Shown piece by piece: positions 34,491 to 41,820 of a DNA stretch of 64,000 nt. The position numbers and the translations under genes were made by a program. The stretch is from contig NZ_KV440949.1 of assembly GCF_001636315.1 (NCBI RefSeq), positions 1,528,703 to 1,592,702 of the forward strand, in the 5' to 3' direction. The stretch is from Neobacillus mesonae. GTDB taxonomy: Bacteria; Bacillota; Bacilli; Bacillales; Cytobacillaceae. A model generated the notes under the pieces. That model saw only the letters and a list, made by a program, of their open reading frames with translations, ran no database searches and was not told the DNA's origin. How positions within the stretch are numbered: position 1 is the stretch's first letter; each line of letters begins with the position of its first letter.

Positions 34491-36014
34491 ATGCAAAAAA
34501 ATCCGAACAAAAAAATGGTAGAATCCACGCGGAAACATCATGATAGTGATGCTGCGCAACTGGCATCGCTTGGATATGAATCTGAATTCCGCCGCGACAT
34601 GAGCCCATGGGCAAACTTCTCGCTTGGGTTTACTTATCTTTCTCCTGTTGTAGGTGTGTACACGCTATTTGTATTCGCACTTGCACAGGGCGGCCCGCCA
34701 ATGATCTGGAGTATTATCATCTGTGGCCTAGGACAATTACTAGTCGCACTTGTTTTTAGTGAAGTTGTGGCACAATTCCCTGTTGCAGGAGGAGTTTATC
34801 CTTGGGCCCGAAGATTATGGGGGCGGAAGTTTGCGTGGATGACTGGCTGGGTTTATTTAATCGCTTTGTTTGTAACGATTTCAAGTGTCGTTTATGGAGC
34901 TGGACCATTTCTGGCGCAGATTTTGGGGTTTGATGTATCAGTAAACACGACCATTCTTTGTGCAATAATCATTCTTGTACTATCGACAATCATTAATTTT
35001 CTTGGCACAAAGGTTCTTGCAGCTGCAGCTGTTATTGGTTTTGCCGCTGAGCTTATTGGTGCCCTTGTAGTTGGAGTTTGGTTACTTGCCACACAAAGAC
35101 ATCACGGTCTTGGCGTGCTCTTTGATTCTTTTGGTGCAGGGAGCAGTCATAGCTACTTTTATGCATTTGCAGCAGCTGGATTAATTGGAACTTTTCTATT
35201 TTTTGGATTCGAAGCATGTGGTGATGTTGCGGAAGAAGTACCCAATCCAGGTGCGTTAATCCCAAAGGCAATGCGCCGAACGATTTACATTGGCGGTGCT
35301 GCCGCAGTTTTTGTCAGCCTTGCATTAGTACTTTCCGTTACAGATATTCCAGCAGTTATCGCTGGTAAGGACGTCACCCCTGTTGATACAGTACTGAGGG
35401 GAGCGTTTGGTGTTTTTGGTGCGAAGATTGTACTGGGTATTGTATTGATTTCTTTCCTTTCATGTGCAATAAGTTTACAGGCGGCAGCCAGCAGACTTGC
35501 CTATTCTTATGGGCGTGATGACATGATTGTAGGAAGCAGGCTCTTAAAAAAGTTCTCATCTGCTAATCATATTCCACCTTATGCGCTACTTCTTGCAGCT
35601 ATTATTCCAGCAATCATTGTCCTAGGATCGAAAGTGTCTGAGGATGCGCTCACAAAGATCATAAGTTTTGCGTCACTTGGCATATATATTGGATTCCAAA
35701 TGGTTGTCCTTGCTGCACTTCGAGCTAGACTAAAAGGATGGAAGCCAAGTGGTAAGTATCAATTGGGCAAGTGGGGGGTGCCAGTTAATATTGGTGCACT
35801 TAGCTACGGAATAATTGCAATAGTCAACATGTGTTGGCCAAGAACACCGGATGCACCTTGGTATGATAACTATATCGTGCTTGTTTCAGGAATTGTAGTT
35901 ATAGTTTTTGGTTTACTGTATATGATGATTCATCGCAGCTACGGTCATAGCAATATGCCGTATGATGATGCGATACCGAAAGAATATATCTCAACGCAAA
36001 AAAAAGCACAATAA
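34491..36014 (+). CDS. APC-superfamily amino-acid permease
   Basis: A 507-residue protein with about 12 hydrophobic segments. The N-terminal FSLGFTYLSPVVGVYTLF and GGPPMIWSI segments and internal AEEVPNPGALIPKAMRR belong to the amino acid/choline/GABA permease branch of the APC family. The substrate cannot be read from sequence. A sigma-54 promoter precedes it, so expression should need SigL and an enhancer-binding protein, as for arginine or branched-chain catabolism genes in B. subtilis; no such activator gene is in the window. AAGGAGG precedes the ATG. It lies between tagV and tagO, where B. subtilis has no such gene. Confidence 0.85.
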   Translation: MQKNPNKKMVESTRKHHDSDAAQLASLGYESEFRRDMSPWANFSLGFTYLSPVVGVYTLFVFALAQGGPPMIWSIIICGLGQLLVALVFSEVVAQFPVAGGVYPWARRLWGRKFAWMTGWVYLIALFVTISSVVYGAGPFLAQILGFDVSVNTTILCAIIILVLSTIINFLGTKVLAAAAVIGFAAELIGALVVGVWLLATQRHHGLGVLFDSFGAGSSHSYFYAFAAAGLIGTFLFFGFEACGDVAEEVPNPGALIPKAMRRTIYIGGAAAVFVSLALVLSVTDIPAVIAGKDVTPVDTVLRGAFGVFGAKIVLGIVLISFLSCAISLQAAASRLAYSYGRDDMIVGSRLLKKFSSANHIPPYALLLAAIIPAIIVLGSKVSEDALTKIISFASLGIYIGFQMVVLAALRARLKGWKPSGKYQLGKWGVPVNIGALSYGIIAIVNMCWPRTPDAPWYDNYIVLVSGIVVIVFGLLYMMIHRSYGHSNMPYDDAIPKEYISTQKKAQ

Positions 36015-36080
36015 CGAAATTGAATTGGGGCCCAAATTAATCTTGCTCTAGAACCAACAGCCGGGTTTAAGTAATATAAT

Positions 36081-36132
36081 AAAAACCGATAAGAAGCAGA
36101 AGAACCGTCCCTTTGCTTCTTATCGGTTTTTT
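36081..36132 (-). terminator. Terminator of tagO, possibly shared with the permease
   Basis: AAAACCGATAAGAAGCA pairs with TGCTTCTTATCGGTTTT around a 15-base loop. The right arm contains the tagO stop codon. A and T tracts on both sides allow use from either strand. Confidence 0.8.
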
Positions 36133-37175
36133 AGCATACCCATGATGCGTAATAATGGTCGATAGTTTTTATTTATTAGGCCGATGTTTTCGACGAATAG
36201 TTCGATGGCTATGAGCAGGATGATAATAAATAGAATAGAGCCCCAAACCGTTGTCATTGTGAAAATAAAGGCTGCAAGTCCGAACATGGCACTCATCGCA
36301 TAAATCAGCAGTACCGTTTCACGGTGTGTGTAGCCAAGTTTTAAGATACAGTGGTGAAGATGGGATTTATCCGGAGCTGATAGTGGATTTTTATTATACA
36401 GCCGGCGGATAATCGCAAAAAACGTATCTGAAATTGGTACACCCAAGATAATAATCGGTACGACGAAAGAGATGACTGCAATGTTTTTAAAACCAAGTAA
36501 CGATAATACAGAAATCATATACCCTAAAAACAGGGCTCCAGAATCACCCATGAAAATCTTGGCGGGGTGGAAATTATATTTTAAGAATCCTAACGTACTC
36601 GCGGTAAGAATGACTCCCATGGCAACAACGTAAGTATTTCCCATCACGACCGCCATACCGGTAATCGTTACTAATGCGATCGAAGAAACACCAGCTGCCA
36701 AACCATCAAGTCCGTCAATTAAATTAATGGCATTGGTAATACCGACGATCCAAAGCACTGTAATTGGGATAGTAAAGATGCCGAATTCGATCCGCCCGTT
36801 AAAAGGCAGATTAATGAAATCCACATCTACCCCGCCCCAAAGAGCAACAACTAAGGCAGCGGCTATTTGTAAAACCAGCTTAATCCGAGCTGAAAGATCA
36901 AAAATATCATCAAGTACGCCGGTAACGAGAATAATGACACCGCCAGCCACAATGGCTGCATGAGCTGTAGGATAAGGGCTTTCAGGCTGCAAAATCAAGA
37001 TTCCTAACAGGAAGCTTAGATATATGGCCAAGCCGCCTAACCGGGGCATAATCTTTTGATGTACCTTGCGATGATTAGGTTTGTCCGTAGCTCCTACCTT
37101 AAAAGCAAGTTTTTTTACAACCGGAGTCATAAGAATGGAGCATAAAAAACATAATATAAAGGTCAGGTACAGCAT
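36120..37175 (-). CDS. tagO: Undecaprenyl-phosphate N-acetylglucosaminyl 1-phosphate transferase TagO
   Basis: A 351-residue MraY/WecA-family membrane enzyme with about 11 transmembrane segments. It starts wall teichoic acid synthesis by moving GlcNAc-1-phosphate to undecaprenyl phosphate. Conserved loops are visible: KPNHRKVHQKIMPRLGG, VLDDIFDLS (Mg-binding Asp pair), NAINLIDGLDGLAAG, MGDSGALFLGY and SHLHH. AAGGAGGG precedes the ATG. Upstream on the minus strand TGC-TATAAT (TATAAT at 37253-37258) looks like an extended -10 promoter of its own, 200 bases after tagA. Confidence 0.95.
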   Translation of the reverse strand: MLYLTFILCFLCSILMTPVVKKLAFKVGATDKPNHRKVHQKIMPRLGGLAIYLSFLLGILILQPESPYPTAHAAIVAGGVIILVTGVLDDIFDLSARIKLVLQIAAALVVALWGGVDVDFINLPFNGRIEFGIFTIPITVLWIVGITNAINLIDGLDGLAAGVSSIALVTITGMAVVMGNTYVVAMGVILTASTLGFLKYNFHPAKIFMGDSGALFLGYMISVLSLLGFKNIAVISFVVPIIILGVPISDTFFAIIRRLYNKNPLSAPDKSHLHHCILKLGYTHRETVLLIYAMSAMFGLAAFIFTMTTVWGSILFIIILLIAIELFVENIGLINKNYRPLLRIMGMLKNR

Positions 37176-37252
37176 GTAGACCCTCCTTATGGATAGAATG
37201 CCCCTCTAAGATTATTTAGAAACAGGCACATATTTCTAAACACAACGCATTC

Positions 37253-37261
37253 ATTATAGCA
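37253..37261 (-). promoter_or_regulatory. Candidate extended -10 promoter of tagO
   Basis: The minus strand reads TGCTATAAT, an extended -10. The -35 is poor. The start codon is about 80 bases downstream. Confidence 0.5.
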
Positions 37262-37376
37262 CAGATTATTTACTTAGAATACATAAGAACTTAACAAAAG
37301 ATTTACAATTTAAATAAAATGTTACTGTTATGTTTCGCTGGTCCAACAAATTCGACGAAAGTTTTCTTAAAAGGTT

Positions 37377-38117
37377 TCAATTTGTTTTCCCCGACATTTT
37401 TATTTTAAACATTTCACCTAAAAATCGAGGCAGTGCCAGCATTCTCTTCCATCGTGTCGGCTGCAGCACCAATCGATAAAACCATTCCAAATTCAGTCTA
37501 CGCCAGAACAGCGGAGCCCTCTTTACCTCACCCGCCAGCACATCAATACTTCCTCCGACTCCAATAAACAAGCCTTTTGAAAAATGCGGCAGATTTTGAA
37601 CAATCCATTTCTCCTGCCTTGGAAAGCCCAAAGCAACAAACACAATATCAGGGTTCCCGGCTTTAATTTCATCCGTAACCGTACCATCCTTCCAATCAAA
37701 AAAACCATGATGACTTCCAACAATTTGCAGCTGCGGGTAGCGGCTGGCGATATTGGCAACAGCTTTTTTATTCGTCTCTTCCTTTCCACCCAACAAATAA
37801 ATCCGCCACTTTTTTTCATTTCCAAGCTCAAGGAGCCGTACCATCAAGTCGAATCCAGCAACTCGTTCCTGAATCGGAGTATTTAAGATTTTGGAGGCGA
37901 TCACAATTCCGATGCCATCAGGAACTACCATGTCAGCAGATTGGACAATCGCTTTGTAATCAGGATGCTCATGTGCATACATTGCGATTTCCGGATTAGC
38001 GGTAACTACGAAGGATTTTCTTTTACTTTCTACACTGTCGGCAAGTATATCGACTACTTCGTGAAATGGTTTATTTATAAAATCAATTCCTAGTATAGAT
38101 ACGTGATTTTCTGTCAT
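37377..38117 (-). CDS. tagA: TagA: N-acetylmannosaminyltransferase of teichoic acid linkage-unit synthesis
   Basis: A 246-residue WecG/TagA/CpsF-family (GT26) enzyme that adds ManNAc from UDP-ManNAc to undecaprenyl-PP-GlcNAc. Conserved parts are FVVTANPEIAMYAHEHPDY, ADMVVPDGIGIVIASK (catalytic Asp) and IVFVALGFPRQEKW. UDP-ManNAc would come from the epimerase MnaA at 54.8-55.9 kb. GAGGATTT precedes the ATG. It lies between tagH and tagO on one strand. Confidence 0.94.
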   Translation of the reverse strand: MTENHVSILGIDFINKPFHEVVDILADSVESKRKSFVVTANPEIAMYAHEHPDYKAIVQSADMVVPDGIGIVIASKILNTPIQERVAGFDLMVRLLELGNEKKWRIYLLGGKEETNKKAVANIASRYPQLQIVGSHHGFFDWKDGTVTDEIKAGNPDIVFVALGFPRQEKWIVQNLPHFSKGLFIGVGGSIDVLAGEVKRAPLFWRRLNLEWFYRLVLQPTRWKRMLALPRFLGEMFKIKMSGKTN

Positions 38118-38214
38118 ATTCCAAAATCCTCATTTTCGTTATTAACTTTAGCATGTCCAAAAAGAAAACCTAAATTGGCGGTACCACAGATGCCCATTTA
38201 GGTATTTTTAGGAA

Positions 38215-38232
38215 GCGGCCAATAATGGCCGC
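38215..38232 (-). terminator. Possible weak terminator after tagH
   Basis: GCGGCCA-ATAA-TGGCCGC hairpin 6 bases past the tagH stop, followed on the minus strand only by a short pyrimidine run. Confidence 0.35.
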
Positions 38233-38237
38233 ATTAT

Positions 38238-39038
38238 TTAAATTGTGGCAAGACCTCTTTGTTTTAACATAACTTGTTTTCGGAATGCTTTTTGTTCTTC
38301 TTTAGTCATTGACTTATATTTTTTCAAGAACTTTTCATATTCCGGGATAACTTCTTTTACCGTACCGTAATCTTTTATTTCGCCATACTCAAGCCAGATG
38401 GCTTTATCACAAAATTCCTTTATCTGTCCCATGGAATGGCTGACAAAGAAAATGGTTTTTCCCTGTTCTTTAAACTCAAACATCTTATTCTTAGATTTCT
38501 GCGCAAAAACTTGGTCACCTACTGACAATGCTTCGTCAATAATCAGAATGTCGGGATTAACGGTGACAGAGATGGCAAAACCAAGGCGCGACTTCATCCC
38601 GCTTGAATATTTTTTTACTGGTTGATCAATAAAATCTTCAATATCAGCAAAATCAATAATTTCCGATTCCATTTCTTCAATTTCCTTCTTTTTAAAGCCA
38701 AGCATTAAACATTTTAGTTCAATGTTTTCTCGTCCAGTTAATTGATTATTAAGTCCCGAGGAAATTGCAATGATCGAAGTTTGCCCTATCGTTTCTACTG
38801 TACCTTCAGAAGGAGGAATAACGCCCGCAATAATATTCGAAAGCGTTGATTTCCCCGAACCATTTACTCCTACAAATCCAATTACGTCCCCTTTATGAGC
38901 AGTAAATGAAATATTTTGCAAAGCAAAGAAATCTTCTCCATAGCCACCTGGCAATATTAAGTCCAATAACTTCTCAGTAGGCTTTTTATGCATTTTATAT
39001 CTCTTATAAACATTTTTTACAATTACGGATTCACTCAT
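38238..39038 (-). CDS. tagH: Teichoic acid export ABC transporter ATP-binding protein, short TagH
   Basis: A 266-residue ABC ATPase with Walker A GVNGSGKST, signature YSSGMKSRLGFA and Walker B DILIIDEALSVGD. With TagG it exports lipid-linked teichoic acid. Only the ATPase domain and a short tail are present; B. subtilis TagH has about 260 more residues with a membrane helix and extracellular part. A second TagH at 56.1-57.8 kb carries that extension. It is 60 bases downstream of tagG; GAGGTGAT precedes the ATG. Confidence 0.92.
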   Translation of the reverse strand: MSESVIVKNVYKRYKMHKKPTEKLLDLILPGGYGEDFFALQNISFTAHKGDVIGFVGVNGSGKSTLSNIIAGVIPPSEGTVETIGQTSIIAISSGLNNQLTGRENIELKCLMLGFKKKEIEEMESEIIDFADIEDFIDQPVKKYSSGMKSRLGFAISVTVNPDILIIDEALSVGDQVFAQKSKNKMFEFKEQGKTIFFVSHSMGQIKEFCDKAIWLEYGEIKDYGTVKEVIPEYEKFLKKYKSMTKEEQKAFRKQVMLKQRGLATI

Positions 39039-39098
39039 TAGGAATCACCTCAAACATTAGTTAGGCATATATTTCATTCTTACCTATACCTAATATCT

Positions 39099-39929
39099 TT
39101 ATAAATAGTCTACAAAACGATCTCTAAATTTTAAATGTAATACTGAGCCAATTAAGAAAAAGACTAAGGTTATTCCCCAGAAATACAGTGTTAAGGATGA
39201 GTTTTCCCATATATACCATGAGGTACCCAATAATGACGCCCTATAACCCTCAATAATATAATAAAAGGGGTTTAATTTTAGAACAAAAGTAAAATCAATA
39301 TTTTTTAATACTAATTTATCGGTATGCCAAAGAAGCGGTGATAAGTAGAGCAACATTCTTAATACCGACTGAATAATTTGCTGAACATCTCTCACAATGG
39401 TCGACAATGTTGAAGTAATTAGTGAAAGAGCAAGCAAAAAAATTAGGGTTGCCAGCATAAAATATGGTAGCTGGACAAAGTATACCGATATTTTAAAACG
39501 AGTAAATTGCAAAATGATTGTAACTACAGCAACAAGCATTAAATGCGAATAAAAATTTGCCATAATAACAAATGAAGGAATCGCACTCATCGGAAAACTC
39601 ATTTTTGCTATCATTTGCAATCTGGAATAAATCGCCTTTGATGCTTTAGGAATGGTGGGGTTTATAAAGAACCATACAACCATTCCTGATACCATCCAAA
39701 TAAAAAAAGGTACATGAATATCGTTACCCATAATTATATCTTTATTTTTACGCATGCCAACCCCAAATACAAGCCAATAGATTCCAAGTTGAATCATAGG
39801 GTTTAATAATTCCCACAATCTCCCTAAATAGTTATTAGTATTGGCACTTTTCATTTCAAATGCTGATAACCTTAAGATCAAGTAAAAGGAGGTGATTTGC
39901 TCCTTTATAATGGTGATCATTGACTTCAT
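39099..39929 (-). CDS. tagG: Teichoic acid export ABC transporter permease TagG
   Basis: A 276-residue ABC-2 type permease with six hydrophobic segments, including GRLWELLNPMIQLGIYWLVFGVGM and the C-terminal WGITLVFFLIGSVLHLKFRDRFVDYL typical of polysaccharide exporters. It partners an ATPase of the TagH type, encoded next downstream. It is the only TagG in the window although two TagH genes exist. AAGGAAGG precedes the ATG. Confidence 0.93.
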   Translation of the reverse strand: MKSMITIIKEQITSFYLILRLSAFEMKSANTNNYLGRLWELLNPMIQLGIYWLVFGVGMRKNKDIIMGNDIHVPFFIWMVSGMVVWFFINPTIPKASKAIYSRLQMIAKMSFPMSAIPSFVIMANFYSHLMLVAVVTIILQFTRFKISVYFVQLPYFMLATLIFLLALSLITSTLSTIVRDVQQIIQSVLRMLLYLSPLLWHTDKLVLKNIDFTFVLKLNPFYYIIEGYRASLLGTSWYIWENSSLTLYFWGITLVFFLIGSVLHLKFRDRFVDYL

Positions 39930-40048
39930 TTAGACTGTCCTTCCTTTAACAAGTGTAACCCTGTTCATTATACATTAATTCCCCAAAATGAACATAATAA
40001 AAACAAAACTTCGGGCAATAAATTGCCACGAAGCTACATTTTAACTGT

Positions 40049-41248
40049 TTAACTCATTTTGAAAGGAATAATAGCGCTTTTATTCGTAAACATATAACAA
40101 ATTAAGTTTGCACTGGATTCACCCGTAGAGTACTTATTCCATTGTTCAGCATAATAATCCACTACATTTAAGTCAAAACTATTTTGTTTAATTAATTCAA
40201 TAATCTCATCTGTATGCTCAACTATTGGCCCAGGCAAATTTTGTTCGAATTCAGTCAAAACTCCACGTTTCTTTTTGTATTCCTTTAAATCATAAGTAAA
40301 AAATATCATTGGTCTTCGTAATAGAGAATATTCAAATGGAATCGAGGAATAATCAGTAATTAAAATGTCAGCCGCAATCAGTAGATCATTTATTTCGTAT
40401 TTATCAGAAGAAAAATCATACAAGAATCCATTAGCAATTTTAAAATTTAACAAATTCTTTTGTACTACTGGATGCAGCCGCAACATTAATATATATTCAT
40501 TTCCCAGTTCACGTTGCATTTTTTCAACATCAAGCCGAAGTGAAAAATTATTTAATTCATCCTCACGATAAGTGGGAGCATATAAAATTACTTTCTTCCC
40601 TCTCAATTCGGGATATTTAGATATCAATTTTTCTAAAACCGTTTGCTTTGCTTCTTCATTATAAAAAAAATCAGTTCTTGGGATGCCAGTCCTAAGTATA
40701 TTCCCATCTTTAAGATTGAACGACTTTATAAATACATCAGCCATTACATCTGAACCGACGATCACTTTATGAAAATTACGATATACTTGCAAAAAGCGCT
40801 TATTAGCACGTTTACTTCGATTTTTAATAGACTCATCTTCTAGGCCAAACTTCTTCAACGCGCCAGAGGCATGCCATAACTGAATACATTCAACATTAGC
40901 TTTAAACTGAACAGACGCTAAAAATCCGAAATAGTTATCGATTAAAACATGACGCGAAGTGGCTAAATGATAAACTGACTTTATCCAGCTAAGGATACAA
41001 AGTGTCTCAAACGGAATTGTTTTCATACCTTGGTAATGTTTAAATTTATTTATGCTATTTCCTTTACAAAGCAAGATTATTTCGGATGAAATATTATGCT
41101 TTTGCATTTCCTCCAAGACATACTGGCTGTTATCACCAAAACTGATAACAAAAGTTGTTTTGTCTTCTTTAAGTGGCAAGAGATTGAAAAAGAAAAAAAC
41201 ACACTTAAAGACAAACAAATACAAAGAAATGGCTAGTTCTCTAGCCAT
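40049..41248 (-). CDS. tagB: TagB-like CDP-glycerol glycerophosphotransferase (teichoic acid primase)
   Basis: A 399-residue GT-B enzyme of the TagB/TagF family with a hydrophobic N-terminal segment for membrane association. The motifs are CIQLWHASGALKKFGLED (TagB-type WHA-GALKKFG), GIPRTDFF, KVILYAPTYR, LMLRLHPVV and ILITDYSSIPFEYSLL. TagB adds the first glycerol phosphate to the ManNAc-GlcNAc linkage unit. The WHASGALKKFG form, rather than TWHGTPLK, favours primase over polymerase. Its start overlaps tagD by 8 bases, so translation is likely coupled. Confidence 0.85.
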   Translation of the reverse strand: MARELAISLYLFVFKCVFFFFNLLPLKEDKTTFVISFGDNSQYVLEEMQKHNISSEIILLCKGNSINKFKHYQGMKTIPFETLCILSWIKSVYHLATSRHVLIDNYFGFLASVQFKANVECIQLWHASGALKKFGLEDESIKNRSKRANKRFLQVYRNFHKVIVGSDVMADVFIKSFNLKDGNILRTGIPRTDFFYNEEAKQTVLEKLISKYPELRGKKVILYAPTYREDELNNFSLRLDVEKMQRELGNEYILMLRLHPVVQKNLLNFKIANGFLYDFSSDKYEINDLLIAADILITDYSSIPFEYSLLRRPMIFFTYDLKEYKKKRGVLTEFEQNLPGPIVEHTDEIIELIKQNSFDLNVVDYYAEQWNKYSTGESSANLICYMFTNKSAIIPFKMS

Positions 41249-41639
41249 TCTTTACCACGTTTAAGTCGTTTTTTATTTTTGAAGTGGAAATGCCGATAGT
41301 TCTTGGTAAGTATACAACTTCACAATATTCTTTAAGGAAATCGAATTTACCTTTCCAATCATCTCCCATGACAAAAATATCAACATCATGTTTAATGACA
41401 TCTTGGATTTTTTGGTCCCATGTATTTTCAGGAATCACTTCATCCACATATCGAATCGATTCCAAAATCATTTTTCGATTTTCAAAGCTGTGGTAAGCCT
41501 GCTTATTTTTCCCTTTGTTAAATTCATCAGTGGAAAGACCCACAATGAGATAATCACCTAAATCTTTTGCACGACGTAGTAAATTGATATGTCCAAAATG
41601 GAGTAAATCAAATGTTCCATAAGTTAGCACCTTTTTCAT
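41241..41639 (-). CDS. tagD: Glycerol-3-phosphate cytidylyltransferase
   Basis: A 132-residue enzyme that makes CDP-glycerol from CTP and glycerol 3-phosphate, the donor for every TagB/TagF-type domain in this window. Signatures are VLTYGTFDLLHFGHINLLRRAK (HxGH), VGLSTDEFNKGK, RKMILESIRYVDEVI and a final RTIGISTSKIK. AGGAGG precedes the ATG and a clear sigma-A promoter lies about 90 bases upstream (TTGAAA, 17 bases, TATAAT). It heads the tagD-tagB-tagG-tagH-tagA run. Confidence 0.97.
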   Translation of the reverse strand: MKKVLTYGTFDLLHFGHINLLRRAKDLGDYLIVGLSTDEFNKGKNKQAYHSFENRKMILESIRYVDEVIPENTWDQKIQDVIKHDVDIFVMGDDWKGKFDFLKEYCEVVYLPRTIGISTSKIKNDLNVVKNG

Positions 41640-41724
41640 AAGAGATAATCCTCCTGATTTTATTGTTGGAAAATGAATTATTTTTTATTCAATAAAAGTC
41701 GAATTCTGTAAACTACACCATATC

Positions 41725-41753
41725 ATTATAAAACTACGAAACTTAAATTTCAA
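41725..41753 (-). promoter_or_regulatory. Sigma-A promoter of tagD
   Basis: On the minus strand TTGAAA (41748-41753), 17 bases, then TATAAT (41725-41730). Confidence 0.7.
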
Positions 41754-41787
41754 CCAAAAACTTTTCCATATATTATCCAATTAAACA

Positions 41788-41816
41788 AAGAGGCTGACTT
41801 TTAGTAAGTCAGCCAC
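41788..41816 (-). terminator. Intrinsic terminator of the SH3b glucosaminidase gene
   Basis: GGCTGACTT and AAGTCAGCC arms with a 5-base loop, then a T-rich stretch on the minus strand, 5 bases after the stop. Confidence 0.75.
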
Positions 41817-41820
41817 AGGA